Positions 1-8,504 of a DNA stretch of 28,244 bases are shown here, one piece after another. A model generated the notes under the pieces. That model was not told where the DNA came from. It searched no databases and worked only from the letters and a program-made list of their open reading frames with translations. How positions within the stretch are numbered: the first letter of the stretch is position 1; each line of letters begins with the position of its first letter. The position numbers were made by a program, and so were the translations under genes. Where the stretch lies: NCBI GenBank assembly GCA_031401035.1, contig JANNRA010000015.1, positions 1-28,244 of the forward strand, read 5' to 3'. Source of the stretch: JANNRA01 sp031401035 (GTDB lineage Bacteria > Desulfobacterota > Binatia > HRBIN30 > CADEER01).

Positions 1-59
1 ACCAGGTACGCGATGTACTGCGCCAGCTGCGCGCGCAGCGCCAGGTGGCGGCGGCGTAG
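1..59 (+). CDS. Partial mirror copy of the histidine kinase C-terminus
   Basis: Reading from base 3, the plus strand encodes the same final 18 residues (ending RQVAAA) and TAG stop as the minus-strand kinase whose stop is at 199-201. Only the tail is visible because the window starts inside it. It is a product of the inverted repeat rather than an independently recognisable gene. Whether a whole second kinase copy lies to the left cannot be seen. Confidence 0.5.
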   Translation, partial: QVRDVLRQLRAQRQVAAA

Positions 60-257
60 CTGGTGCAGAGCTCCGGGTATTTCTGGGAGGAGGGCGCCGC
101 TCCGTCGGCGCCTGTTGGATGGGGCCACCGCGACCTGATGCACCAGGCGCCGACGGGGCGGCGCCCTCCTCCCAGAAATACCCGGAGCTCTGCAACAGCT
201 ACGCCGCCGCCACCTGGCGCTGCGCGCGCAGCTGGCGCAGTACATCGCGTACCTGGT
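1..257. repeat. Large near-perfect inverted repeat at the window edge
   Basis: Bases 1-114 are the reverse complement of 144-257, with only two mismatched pairs (63/195 and 101/157) and a 29-base loop. The right arm holds the last 18 codons and stop of the histidine kinase plus its downstream hairpin. The left arm repeats the same in mirror image, so two copies of the gene's 3' end converge. Each arm also contains a smaller hairpin (93-112 and 146-165, stems GGCGCCG/CGGCGCC) that could act as a terminator, though no T run follows. The repeat runs off the window, so its true length is unknown. It is either a genuine inverted duplication or a fold-back assembly artefact. Confidence 0.9.
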
Positions 258-2721
258 CCTGGGTGCACGGCTTGGCGAGCACCGGCTGCGGCGGCAGCTC
301 CTGGCGCAGACGGCTCTCGCTGCGCCAGACGCCGCCGGTGACGAAGACGACGCGGCGCGCCAGCGTCGGGTTCGACTCGGCGAGGCGGCGGTAGATCTCC
401 GGGCCCGGCAGGTCGGGCAGGCGGACGTCGAGGAAGATCACATCCCAGGACTCAGCCGCGAGCCGTGCCAGCCCCTCCGCCGCGGTCGGCGCGTAGACGA
501 CGTCCAGTCCCTCACGCGCCAGCATCAGCGTCAGGGCCTCGGCGACGTCGGGCTCGTCGTCGACCAGCAAGGCGCGCTCGCCCGGCGACGCGGCGACCGG
601 CACGGCGATCGGCAGCAGCAGCGCGAATTCCGCGCCGCCGCCCGGCGGACTCTCGACGCGCAGGTCGCCGCCATGGGCGCGCGCGATCGCGTAGCTCACC
701 GACAGGCCGAGGCCGCTGCCCTCCGCCTTGGTGGAGAAGAAGGGGTCGAAGATGCGCGCCAGATCGTCGGCGGCGATGCCCGGACCGCTGTCGCTGACGC
801 GCAACGCCAGCTGATCTCCGGCGAGCGTCAACTCGACCCGCAGCCAGGCGTCGGCGCGCCCGGTCATCGCCTGGATGGCGTTGCCGAACAGGTTGAGCAG
901 CACTTGCTGCAGCTGCTGGGGATCGGCATGCGCCGGCGGCAACGCGGGCGCGAAGGCGGTCTCGAGGCGCACCGCGTAGCGCACGAGGTCGTGGCGCACC
1001 AGCTCGAGCGTCCGGCCGGCGAGCTCGGCGAGATCGACCGGCAGGGTGTGCGGCGCGCGCGGCCGCGCGAAGCCGAGCACTCCCTGGACGATGTCGGCGA
1101 TGCGGCGCGCCTGAGCGTCGATGCGGCCGAGGGCCGCCTGCAGCTCCGCCGGGGCACGCCCAGGGTCGGCGGCGGTCTGGCCGAAGATGGCGGTGAGGGC
1201 GTTGTTGATCTCGTGCGCGATGCCGGCGCCCATCTCGCCGACCGCCGCGAGACGGTCGGCGCGCTGCATCTGCGCTTGAAAGCGCTTCTCCTCCGAGATG
1301 TCCTCGAGGATCGCCACGGCGCCCTGCACGCGGCCGTCGCCGTCGCGAATCAGGCTGGCGTTGAGCATGATCGGAATGGCGGTGCCGTCGCGCCGGCGGA
1401 CCACGGTCTCGCCGCGCCAGCTGCGCCGCTGCAGGTTCTCGCTGAACGAGGCGATCGGCTCGCCGAGGCCGGCGGCGAACTCCAGCGCGTCGTGCCCGAC
1501 CACCTCGCCGCGCGTCACGCCCATGGTGCGCAGGAAGGCCGGGTTGGCGAAGATGACGCGGCGCTTGGCGTCGGTGATCAGCACCGCCTCCTCGGTGCTC
1601 TCGACGGCGCGCACCAGGCGCCGGCTCTCCTCGACCAGGCGGGCGCGTTCGATCGCCACCGCGGTCTGGCGCGCGATGCCGTCGGCGATGGTCATGTCGC
1701 GCTGCGTGAACGAGCCGCGGGCACGGCGGCGCGCGAACTCCATGACGCCGAAGAAGCGCGGCCCGCTCGACAGCGGCGCGATCAGCACCGCCGGGACGTC
1801 GGTGGGCGCCACCTGCAGGCTCTCCGCCACCGGCACGATGGCGCAGTGGCCGAGCCGCCGCACCCACTCGAAATCCGGCACCTGTTCGGCCGACAGCTGC
1901 ACCCGGGCGGTGTCGCGCGTCGCGCCGACACGGCCGGAGGCGACGGCGCGAACGTACTGGCCGCTGTCCTCCGACCACAGCGCGATGCCGCAGTGGTCCA
2001 TGTCGATGGCACGCGGCGCGATTTCGGCGACCTTCTCGAGAATCTCGTCGAGACGGGTCAGGCTGCTGATCGCCTCGCTGACCATCAGCAGCGCGTTGGC
2101 CACCGCCGAGGGCGTCGCGTCGCGCTCGCTGGCACCGGCGACGCGCGTCTCCACCCGACCGAGCGCGCTGCGCAGCCACAGCGTCGCGAGCGGCCCGCCG
2201 AGAATCGTCTGCACGATGGCGAAGGCGACGACGTGGTCGAAAGATCCCTGCACCAGGTCGGTGAGCGGCACCACCGAGATCAACACCGCGCGGTCGGCCC
2301 ATTCCATGCCGGCCATCATCGCGGCGGCGACGCCGAGATAGGCGAGGCCGACGCGCGGTCCGAAGACCAGCCCATAGGGGATGGCCTTGAGCGGCAGCAG
2401 GAGCAGCAGCGGGCTCAGATGGCCGCCGGAGGCGGCGATGGGCAGCCCCAGAGCGAGGACGTTGCCGCCGATGTCGACCGCCAGCAGCTTCCCCGAGGCG
2501 CGGCCGAGGCGGTAGCGCAGGATGACGACGAGGTTGACCAGCAGATACGCGGCGAAGGCGCCCTGCACCAGCCAGCGCACCGGCTGGACGGAGAAGTACT
2601 CGTTGAAGAAGAGCCAGGCGACAAGCCCCTCGACGACGCGCAGGATGAGCAGCGGGCCGGCCGCCTCGCTGACCCGCTCCGAGGGGGCCTGCCTGCGCCC
2701 GAGCCAGCCCCACACTCCCAT
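199..2721 (-). CDS. Membrane hybrid sensor histidine kinase (GAF-PAS-HisKA-HATPase-REC)
   Basis: An 840-residue signalling kinase expected to autophosphorylate and pass phosphate to its own receiver domain. Residues 22-185 hold about six hydrophobic membrane segments. About 205-365 resembles GAF and about 366-490 PAS. The dimerisation box has phosphoacceptor His503 (AHEINN). ATPase boxes follow: N box at 610-614, DSGPG at 644-648, DPFF at 659-662 and GSGLGLS at 668-674. The C-terminal receiver, about 716-835, keeps Asp721/722, phosphoacceptor Asp765, Thr795 and Lys817. The ATG at 2721 starts the hydrophobic N-terminus; the reading frame stays open further upstream but there overlaps the next gene. 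Input signal and final output are unknown, and no separate response regulator is adjacent. Confidence 0.93.
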   Translation of the reverse strand: MGVWGWLGRRQAPSERVSEAAGPLLILRVVEGLVAWLFFNEYFSVQPVRWLVQGAFAAYLLVNLVVILRYRLGRASGKLLAVDIGGNVLALGLPIAASGGHLSPLLLLLPLKAIPYGLVFGPRVGLAYLGVAAAMMAGMEWADRAVLISVVPLTDLVQGSFDHVVAFAIVQTILGGPLATLWLRSALGRVETRVAGASERDATPSAVANALLMVSEAISSLTRLDEILEKVAEIAPRAIDMDHCGIALWSEDSGQYVRAVASGRVGATRDTARVQLSAEQVPDFEWVRRLGHCAIVPVAESLQVAPTDVPAVLIAPLSSGPRFFGVMEFARRRARGSFTQRDMTIADGIARQTAVAIERARLVEESRRLVRAVESTEEAVLITDAKRRVIFANPAFLRTMGVTRGEVVGHDALEFAAGLGEPIASFSENLQRRSWRGETVVRRRDGTAIPIMLNASLIRDGDGRVQGAVAILEDISEEKRFQAQMQRADRLAAVGEMGAGIAHEINNALTAIFGQTAADPGRAPAELQAALGRIDAQARRIADIVQGVLGFARPRAPHTLPVDLAELAGRTLELVRHDLVRYAVRLETAFAPALPPAHADPQQLQQVLLNLFGNAIQAMTGRADAWLRVELTLAGDQLALRVSDSGPGIAADDLARIFDPFFSTKAEGSGLGLSVSYAIARAHGGDLRVESPPGGGAEFALLLPIAVPVAASPGERALLVDDEPDVAEALTLMLAREGLDVVYAPTAAEGLARLAAESWDVIFLDVRLPDLPGPEIYRRLAESNPTLARRVVFVTGGVWRSESRLRQELPPQPVLAKPCTQDQVRDVLRQLRAQRQVAAA

Positions 2722-2771
2722 GCGCAGCACTCTAGAAGCGCGGCGCCCAGACCGGCAAGGGCGGCGACGGC

Positions 2772-3308
2772 TTACTTCGCTGCTTCGCCGGGTGGCGCCG
2801 CCGAACAGGGCTTGAAGCCATCCGGCAGCATGTACAGCGCATACTCGCCGGCCTTGCTGTCGGACTTCACGACCTTGTCGCCGAGCTGGATCACCTGCGT
2901 CTTGCCCTTGCGCTCGGCGGTGGCGCCGAGCAGCAGGCGGAACAGCCCGTCCTCGCCGGTGCGCGTGCGCACCGTCCAGGTGTTGGGCAGGTAGAGGCGG
3001 ACGAACTTGCCCTTCAGCGGCTTGCCGGTCTCGTCCTTGAGGTAGCCCATGAACTGCAGATCGTAGGGATAGGCGATCCGGGTCGGGAAGTTGGCGTCGA
3101 GCAGGCACTTGCCGCACGGCCCTCCGGCGTTGAACCCGGTCTCGGCGCCGCTGGCGCAGTTGGCACCCGTGGCGGGGTCGGGGCAGCTGTTGCAGTCGAC
3201 GATGACCGCCAACGCCTTCCCCTCCGGATCCTTCACTACAGTCTGCTCGGCGAACGCCGGGGCCGCCAGGACGACGCCGACCAAAAGAACTGCACCCATC
3301 ACCCGCAT
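2772..3308 (-). CDS. Small exported protein with transthyretin-like C-terminal region
   Basis: Unrecognised protein of 178 residues. It begins with a clear signal peptide (MRVMGAVLLVGVVLAAPAFA) with probable cleavage after AFA, so it should be periplasmic or secreted. The start at 3308 is chosen over an ATG at 3353 because GGAG lies about 8 bases upstream and the signal peptide begins there. The mature N-terminal part has a cysteine cluster (CNSCPD, then CGKC). The second half (GYLKDETGKPLKGKFVRLY, then DGLFRL) reads like a beta-sandwich of the carboxypeptidase-regulatory or transthyretin type. It ends about 50 bases before the kinase start and might be co-transcribed with it. No enzymatic motif is seen. 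Confidence 0.7.
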   Translation of the reverse strand: MRVMGAVLLVGVVLAAPAFAEQTVVKDPEGKALAVIVDCNSCPDPATGANCASGAETGFNAGGPCGKCLLDANFPTRIAYPYDLQFMGYLKDETGKPLKGKFVRLYLPNTWTVRTRTGEDGLFRLLLGATAERKGKTQVIQLGDKVVKSDSKAGEYALYMLPDGFKPCSAAPPGEAAK

Positions 3309-3394
3309 GCTCGAAGCTCCCTGCACCGCCGCGCGACGCGCCGGCTCACTCAAGACGTCTGCTGTCTATACTGGACGGGCTGGGACGCTTCAAA

Positions 3395-4360
3395 TCACGG
3401 CGAAAGACGGCTCGCCGGGCGCCCGACCCGGATCGTCTCGGCGATCACCAGGCCGGGCCGCTCGGGGAAGATCAGCCCCTCCACCGCGACGCCGGCGCCG
3501 ACGCCGATATCGCCGCAGCCGCAGGGAATCTCCGCCGCGCCGCAGGTGATCACGGTCGTCGGCTCGAGGCGGACGACGCGCCGCGTCGCGGCCGGCTGCG
3601 TCGCCTGCTCGATCTCGAGGAATCCGCGCCCGCAGGCGACCGTGACGACGGCGCCGCGCAGACGCTCGGGGCGCGCTTCGTCGAGCGGCGGCCGCGGCCG
3701 GCGACCGGGATCGACGACGATCTCGCTGGCGAGCAGCGTCAGGTCGCTGAGGCGTAGCAGCCCCTGCGCCCGTAGCAGTTGACGCAAGCGCAGGTCGGCA
3801 CAGGTCAGGGGCACGCCATCGCGCGTCTCGATCGCCGTCGCCACACTGAGGCGGACGAGGAACTGGCGCGGCGGCCGCGCGTCGTCGACGAGCAGGATCG
3901 TCCCGCTCCCGTCCGCCGCGCACTCGATCATGGCGAGGCGCCCGAAGGCGTCCAACTGGCGCACGGCACCCGGCCGGACCCGCTCGCCGAGCGGCGCGCC
4001 GGTGTCGATGACGATGTTCTCGAGCAGGGTCGCCGAGCCGGACGGGACTTCCAGGTCGAGCGGGCCGAGCTCGGCGCCGTCGTCGGCGCGCACGAACTGC
4101 AACGTCACGGCCCCGGAGAAGGCACCCGCGAGGACGAACGTGCCGGCGGCGTCGGTGACGGCACTGACGGCCGGCGCCTCGGCGACGCTGACGCGGATGG
4201 CGAACGGCAGGGCCTCGGCAGCGCTGGCGGCGGCGCTGACCAGGACGACATTGCCGCTCACCGAGGCGGCCACGCCGGTGCCGGTGACGCCGCCTTCCGA
4301 GGCGCACCCGACGAGGGCGGCGGCACACAGACAGGCGAGCAGCAGTCGCAGCTGCCTCAT
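3395..4360 (-). CDS. Putative outer-membrane lipoprotein
   Basis: 321 residues with a lipoprotein signal: hydrophobic segment then lipobox LVGC, so Cys19 is the expected lipidated residue. About 30-120 looks like a carboxypeptidase-regulatory-type beta sandwich (SGNVVLVS, VTDAAGTFVLAG). The rest holds repeated short beta-rich modules (for example LTLLASEIVVDPG and GLVIAETIRVGR) resembling DUF5666-type OB-fold repeats; that family call is from memory. Its ATG overlaps the stop of the upstream DUF6502-like gene by four bases (ATGA), so the two are very likely translationally coupled. Function unknown. Confidence 0.7.
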   Translation of the reverse strand: MRQLRLLLACLCAAALVGCASEGGVTGTGVAASVSGNVVLVSAAASAAEALPFAIRVSVAEAPAVSAVTDAAGTFVLAGAFSGAVTLQFVRADDGAELGPLDLEVPSGSATLLENIVIDTGAPLGERVRPGAVRQLDAFGRLAMIECAADGSGTILLVDDARPPRQFLVRLSVATAIETRDGVPLTCADLRLRQLLRAQGLLRLSDLTLLASEIVVDPGRRPRPPLDEARPERLRGAVVTVACGRGFLEIEQATQPAATRRVVRLEPTTVITCGAAEIPCGCGDIGVGAGVAVEGLIFPERPGLVIAETIRVGRPASRLSP

Positions 4361-5292
4361 GGTTTCCTCCGGATGCGGCCCGGCGCCGGCGGCGGCGGCG
4401 GCGCGGCCTCGCCGGCCGCTGGCGGCTCGACGGGTTCCTCGAAGTAGTAGACGCCGACCACGACGCGCGAGCGCGCCCCGGCCGACGCGGCGGGGTTGCG
4501 ATCGCGATCGTAGGACGCGACCAGCGCGTTGGCGCGCCGGACGAACTCGAGCCCCGCCTGGCGGGACTCCTCGCGCAGGGCCGGCAGGGCCGCGGCGCCG
4601 ATGTTGTCGTACACCACCTTGCGCTGCAGCCAGGGGCCGTCGGGGCGCTCGAGATTGTGGGCGATGGTGGCGAAGAGCTCGCCGGGGTCGGTGCCGAGCA
4701 GGGTGAAGCGCCCGTCACCCGCGCCGGCAGGGATATGCACCTCGCGGCGCAACTCGACCTCGCCGTCGGGTGACAGCGTCGCTGCATCCAGGCGCAGCAG
4801 CTCGTCGAGGACGGCGCGCACCGGCAGATCGAGCCCGAGATCGCGCGTCAGTCGGGCGAAGCTCGGCGCCTGCGGGTCGGCGCTCTCGTACGGCAGGCGG
4901 CGCGGGATGCCGTCCGGGGTGGCGAACGGCGGTCCAGCCATCCAGCGTCCGATGACGTGCGTCAGCGGCGATTCCGCCACCTCCGGCAGCGCCGCGGCGC
5001 TGACCGGGCGCTTGCGCACAGCGGCGATCTCTTTGCGCGCGATGCCCGTCATCAGGGCCACGCGACTGTCGGTCTGGCGCTTGAACGGCAGCGCGAAGTC
5101 ATCGTCGGCGACCTCCAGATATACCTGCTTGGCGAGGGCGACGAAGGTCGGATAGGTCAGGCCGTAGGCAATCATCTGGCGCACGATCGGTCGCAACAGC
5201 CGGCGCACGGCGGCGGCAAACTGGTTCTTCAGGGCTCTCGGCAACATTCGCGGCAGATCCGGCGCGGGCATCGGCGCGGCGTCCGGCGGCAC
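4357..5292 (-). CDS. DUF6502-like protein
   Basis: 311 residues, no signal peptide. Residues about 20-90 carry a pattern I associate with DUF6502: RRLLRPIVRQMIAYGLTYP, then ALAKQVYLEVA, then a helix-turn-helix-like stretch (SRVALMTGIARKEIAAVRK). This suggests a regulatory or nucleic-acid-binding role, which is inference. The middle region (ESADPQAPSFARLTRDLG, then LDELLRLDA) also fits that family. The C-terminus is low-complexity, rich in Pro and Ala. It is translationally coupled to the downstream lipoprotein gene by ATGA, implying linked function. Biological role unknown. Confidence 0.72.
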   Translation of the reverse strand: MPPDAAPMPAPDLPRMLPRALKNQFAAAVRRLLRPIVRQMIAYGLTYPTFVALAKQVYLEVADDDFALPFKRQTDSRVALMTGIARKEIAAVRKRPVSAAALPEVAESPLTHVIGRWMAGPPFATPDGIPRRLPYESADPQAPSFARLTRDLGLDLPVRAVLDELLRLDAATLSPDGEVELRREVHIPAGAGDGRFTLLGTDPGELFATIAHNLERPDGPWLQRKVVYDNIGAAALPALREESRQAGLEFVRRANALVASYDRDRNPAASAGARSRVVVGVYYFEEPVEPPAAGEAAPPPPPAPGRIRRKP

Positions 5293-5328
5293 ATGGATGC
5301 CGGACGCCGCGCCGGCGCTGCGCCCTGC

Positions 5329-6033
5329 TTACTCCTCGCTGGGGGTTTCGTCTGCCTCGCAGGCTTCGACGCAGGCTCGCGTCCCCGTCTTGCAGGCCTC
5401 GAGGTCCTCCCGCGCCAGCTCTCGGCACGGCTGCAGGCAGCCGGCGGCCGCCGCCCGTGCCGTCGCACAAGCCTCGCTGTTGCGGTCCGCCGCGCAGGCC
5501 TCGCGCGCCGCCGCGAGCTCGTCGGCGCAGCCGTCGCGGCACTCGGTCATCGCTGTCCGCACCGCCGACACACAGGTCGCATTGGCGGCGCGGCACTCGG
5601 ACTGGCACGCCGTCTCACCAACGTACGGGCAGGCGCGCTGGCAGTCGTTCCCGGCGGCGATGCACGCCCGCGCAATCGGGTTCAGCGCCGCTCTGCACGG
5701 ATCGACGCAGGCGTGCGCCGCCGTTCTCGCCTCGCGGCAGGCCGCGCTGTCGGCGTCGCTGGCGCACGCCGCGCGGGCCGCCTCGACCAGCGGCTGGCAG
5801 GCCTCGAAGCACGGCGCCGCATCCTCTCGCGCCCCCGCCAGGCAGGTGCGGGCGTCCTGCCGGCACTCGTCGACGCATTCGCGATCCTGGCGCGGGCGGT
5901 CGTCGCCACCCGGCCCCGGCCGGCCGTGGCCGCCGCCAGGGCCGCCGCCAGGGCCGCGGCCAAAGGCCAGACCCGGCAACCCCAATGCCACTGTCATCAG
6001 TACCGTGAGTCCAATTCTCGTCGTGATCCGCAT
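5329..6033 (-). CDS. Cysteine-rich exported protein of unknown function
   Basis: 234 residues. The start at 6033 is supported by GGGAGG about 5 bases upstream and by the signal peptide beginning there (MRITTRIGLTVLMTVALGLP). A longer frame to 6141 lacks both. After a Gly/Pro-rich linker (GPGGGPGGGHGRPGPGG) the mature protein has many regularly spaced Cys pairs, mostly C-x3-C (CVDEC, CLQPC, CRDGC) separated by about 10-12 mostly Ala/Glu/Arg residues. This suggests a disulfide-linked or metal-binding helical repeat protein in the periplasm. Last gene of the minus-strand run before the divergent switch at 6.1-6.3 kb. No family name can be assigned. Confidence 0.7.
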   Translation of the reverse strand: MRITTRIGLTVLMTVALGLPGLAFGRGPGGGPGGGHGRPGPGGDDRPRQDRECVDECRQDARTCLAGAREDAAPCFEACQPLVEAARAACASDADSAACREARTAAHACVDPCRAALNPIARACIAAGNDCQRACPYVGETACQSECRAANATCVSAVRTAMTECRDGCADELAAAREACAADRNSEACATARAAAAGCLQPCRELAREDLEACKTGTRACVEACEADETPSEE

Positions 6034-6293
6034 GATTCCCTCCCGTTGATCTATCGGTTCCCTCTCAAGGCGATTGCCACAGCCGTCCGGCCTGCACCAA
6101 GGCGGTGGTCTCGCTTTTTTGGGGATTCGATCCGTTTGCATGGGATAATCTACCCATCAAGATGGATTTGCAATCCAATTTCTTGCGTGGGCTTGCTGAA
6201 TGACCTGATGCTTCCCGTAAGTGATCGGGTAGACACGGGTTTTTCATTTCCATCCAGGGTCCCTTTCGGCTACAGAGCGGGCGGTTCGACGTC
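6034..6293. other. Divergent intergenic region
   Basis: About 260 bases between the minus-strand cysteine-rich gene and the plus-strand GalT-like gene, noticeably lower in GC than its surroundings. It should contain promoters for both directions. A GATAAT at 6144-6149 could be a plus-strand -10 element, but no convincing -35 is spaced correctly, so no promoter is assigned. No RNA gene recognised. Confidence 0.5.
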
Positions 6294-7325
6294 ATGCCGG
6301 TTGAGTTTTACAAGGCTGAGGGGCGGCTGATCTGGGTGCGCAGCCCTTTCACCGGGGTGGTGACGTACTTCACCGACGTCCACAAGAAGCAGAGTGGCTT
6401 CGCCCGCCGCGCGGCGGTGCTCCCGGCGTCACTGCCGCCGGACTTCGCGGCGGCCGAAGCGGCGCGTCTGGCCGAACTGGAAGCCGCGCAGCGCGGTTGC
6501 CCATTCTGTCCCGGCAACGAGGAACTGACCACGGCGGAAGTGCTGCGCGTGCGGCCGAATGAGGTGCCCGACGCGCTGCCGACCGAGTCGAGCTGGCTGA
6601 TCCGCGCCTTCACCAACCTCTTCCCACGCGTGCCGGAGGTATGCACGGGCGGGCGCGCTGAGTCGTATGTGGTGGTCGAGGATCCGCGCCATTTTGCCGA
6701 TGGCGCCCAGCGCCACGACGACCTGCTCTACTCGTCGCTCATTCCGCCGCCGCAGTTCCGCGCCATCTTGCACGCCGACGTCGCGGTCGCCCGCCGCGCC
6801 TACGCCAACCCGGCCGTGCGCGCCGTGTTGGTGCGCAAGAATCAGGGTCGCGAATCCGGCGCCTCGCAGCCGCACCTGCACAACCAGGTGATCGGCGCCG
6901 ACCAGGAGTTCGCGCCGGTGGCGCAGGAACGTGCCGCCCTGGCGCGCCAGCCGCACCTGTGGCGGGAGATCCTCGCCTTCGTCGAGGAGGAGGGCTTCCT
7001 GATCGCGCAGCGCCACGGCTGCTACCTGTACTTCTGCCCGTTCGGCGTCTTTCCCCGCACCTATGAGATCGTCTGCCCAACCGTCGACGGACGCATCACC
7101 AACCTCCCGCCGGCCCTGCTCGACACCTTCGCCGACCTGCTGCACGAGGCGGTGTCCATCCTCGGACCGCTGCCGCTCGACTACGAGATTCACGACGGGC
7201 TCGGCGTGCCGCTGCACGCGCACGTCTGCGCCCGCTACTATCCGTACTCCAACATCGGCGGCACGCTGAACCTGCCCTCCGATCTCACCGCGATCCTGCC
7301 CGGGACGCGCCGCGGATCTCCCTAG
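6294..7325 (+). CDS. GalT-like nucleotidyltransferase family protein (DUF4921-type)
   Basis: 343 residues resembling the galactose-1-phosphate uridylyltransferase branch of the HIT superfamily. A CPFCPGNE motif at 69-76 resembles the zinc-ligand region. PHLHNQ at 193-198 corresponds to the HxHxQ active-site pattern, where the His before Gln would form the nucleotidyl intermediate. LIRAFTNLFPRV at 102-113 and the C-terminal HAHVCARYYPY also fit the superfamily. Length is typical. Sequence style is closer to the uncharacterised DUF4921 family than to bona fide GalT, so the sugar phosphate substrate is not assigned. No strong ribosome-binding site precedes the ATG. Confidence 0.8.
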   Translation: MPVEFYKAEGRLIWVRSPFTGVVTYFTDVHKKQSGFARRAAVLPASLPPDFAAAEAARLAELEAAQRGCPFCPGNEELTTAEVLRVRPNEVPDALPTESSWLIRAFTNLFPRVPEVCTGGRAESYVVVEDPRHFADGAQRHDDLLYSSLIPPPQFRAILHADVAVARRAYANPAVRAVLVRKNQGRESGASQPHLHNQVIGADQEFAPVAQERAALARQPHLWREILAFVEEEGFLIAQRHGCYLYFCPFGVFPRTYEIVCPTVDGRITNLPPALLDTFADLLHEAVSILGPLPLDYEIHDGLGVPLHAHVCARYYPYSNIGGTLNLPSDLTAILPGTRRGSP

Positions 7326-7334
7326 GGCAAGTGA

Positions 7335-7363
7335 TTGACAACTATTTCCTCGTCACATAGGAA
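7335..7363 (+). promoter_or_regulatory. Candidate promoter upstream of the SCP2 gene
   Basis: A consensus TTGACA at 7335-7340 is followed after 17 bases by TAGGAA, a weak -10 match. It lies in the 146-base gap after the GalT-like gene and would give a leader of about 100 bases for the SCP2 gene at 7472. Only the -35 hexamer is strong. Confidence 0.35.
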
Positions 7364-7455
7364 GGCGGACGGCGGTGGGGTTGGGGCGGTAGTCGACCTC
7401 GTCGTCCCCCCTCACATCAGTACGATAACGGGCTTCCGCCAGACGCCCCGCACTC

Positions 7456-7463
7456 AAAGGAGG
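7456..7463 (+). promoter_or_regulatory. Strong ribosome binding site for the SCP2 gene
   Basis: AAAGGAGG, complementary to the 3' end of 16S rRNA, ends 8 bases before the ATG at 7472. It is the strongest Shine-Dalgarno seen in the window and suggests a highly translated small protein. Confidence 0.85.
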
Positions 7464-7471
7464 AGAGACTC

Positions 7472-7804
7472 ATGGCAACTGCAGACGATGTGAAGGCGAT
7501 TTTCGACGCGATGCCGACGCAGCTCAACCCTGACGCGGCGAAGGGCATGAACTCCACGATCCAGTTCAAGCTTTCGGGCGATGGCGGCGGCGAGTACTAC
7601 GTCGAGATCAAGGACGGCGCGGCGACGGTGTCGCCGGGCGTGCACGCCTCGCCGAACATGACGATGTCGCTGGCGGCGTCCGACTACGTCGACCTGATCG
7701 GCGGTAAGCTGAACGGCCAGATGGCTTTCATGAGCGGCAAGCTGAAGATTGCCGGCGACATGGGCATGGCCATGAAGATGCAGACTCTGTTCAAGCGCCC
7801 GTAA
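7472..7804 (+). CDS. SCP2 sterol-binding domain protein
   Basis: A 110-residue single-domain protein of the sterol carrier protein 2 fold, which binds lipids or acyl chains in a hydrophobic cavity. Characteristic features are the opening amphipathic helix (VKAIFDAMPTQLNPDAAKG), the beta-strand stretch IQFKLSGDGGGEYYVEIKDG, the ASPNMTMSLAASDYVDLIGGKLNG segment and the C-terminal MSGKLKIAGDMGMAMKMQ. Length matches stand-alone bacterial SCP2 proteins. It has its own strong ribosome-binding site and a strong terminator, so it looks like a separately expressed unit. Ligand unknown. Confidence 0.9.
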   Translation: MATADDVKAIFDAMPTQLNPDAAKGMNSTIQFKLSGDGGGEYYVEIKDGAATVSPGVHASPNMTMSLAASDYVDLIGGKLNGQMAFMSGKLKIAGDMGMAMKMQTLFKRP

Positions 7805-7829
7805 CGGGTCGCCGAACAGATCGATTCGC

Positions 7830-7871
7830 ATCAACGGCGCGGCGGCTCTGCCGCCGCGCCGTTGATGTTTT
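7830..7871 (+). terminator. Rho-independent terminator after the SCP2 gene
   Basis: A 16-base perfect stem (7830-7845 with 7851-7866) closes a 5-base loop and is followed by GTTTT. It begins 25 bases after the stop of the SCP2 gene and separates it from the gmhA-like gene. Confidence 0.85.
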
Positions 7872-7919
7872 CGGCGCCGGCGCTGGCGCCCCCTTCCCCG
7901 CCTCGGCTATAGGCCGCGC

Positions 7920-8504
7920 GTGGTCGAGGACGAGATTCGCGGCATCTTCGCCGCCACCGCCGACGCCCAGCGGCTGTTCGTCGAGCGCCATGCCGACGCC
8001 CTGGCTCGGGTCGTGGCGCTGACCACCGCGGCGCTGCGGCGGCGCCAGACGCTGTTCTTCTTCGGCAACGGCGGCAGCGCCGCCGACGCCCAGCATCTGG
8101 CCGCGGAGTTCACCAACCGCTACGTGCTCGAGCGCGCGCCGTTGCCGGCGATCGCGCTGACCACCGACAGCTCGGCGCTGACCAGCATCGCCAACGACTT
8201 CGGCTACGAGCTCGTCTTCTCCAAGCAACTCGAGGCGCTGGCACGCGCCGGCGACGTCGCCTTCGCCATCTCGACCAGCGGCAACGCCGCCAACGTCCTG
8301 CGCGCCGTCGAGACCTGCCGCGCCCGCGGCGTCGTCACCGTCGCCCTGACCGGCGGCAGCGGCGGCGCCCTGGCCACCCGCGTCGATCACGTCCTGTGCG
8401 TCGATGCCACCCGCAGCACGGCGCGCATCCAGGAAACCCACAGCGTCATCGGCCACGTCATCTGCGAGTTGGTCGAGAACGCCCTGGCGGCGCCGCCGAC
8501 CTGA
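7920..8504 (+). CDS. gmhA: Phosphoheptose isomerase-like SIS protein
   Basis: 194 residues, single SIS domain, GTG start. GmhA converts sedoheptulose 7-phosphate to heptose 7-phosphate, the first step of ADP-heptose synthesis for LPS core. The GmhA/DiaA signature GNGGSAADAQHLAAEF is complete, followed by DSSALTSIANDFGYE, the phosphate-binding STSGNAANV, and ETHSVIGHVICELVE near the C-terminus, matching the GmhA metal and active-site helix. No other heptose gene (gmhB, hldE) is nearby, so a related SIS function such as DiaA is possible. Its stop overlaps the next ATG by one base (TGATG). Confidence 0.85.
   Translation: MVEDEIRGIFAATADAQRLFVERHADALARVVALTTAALRRRQTLFFFGNGGSAADAQHLAAEFTNRYVLERAPLPAIALTTDSSALTSIANDFGYELVFSKQLEALARAGDVAFAISTSGNAANVLRAVETCRARGVVTVALTGGSGGALATRVDHVLCVDATRSTARIQETHSVIGHVICELVENALAAPPT

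Noticed and set aside
673..2994. Long plus-strand open frame opposite the histidine kinase
   Set aside because: A shadow of the kinase in high-GC DNA. It has no domain, while the minus strand shows all kinase boxes.
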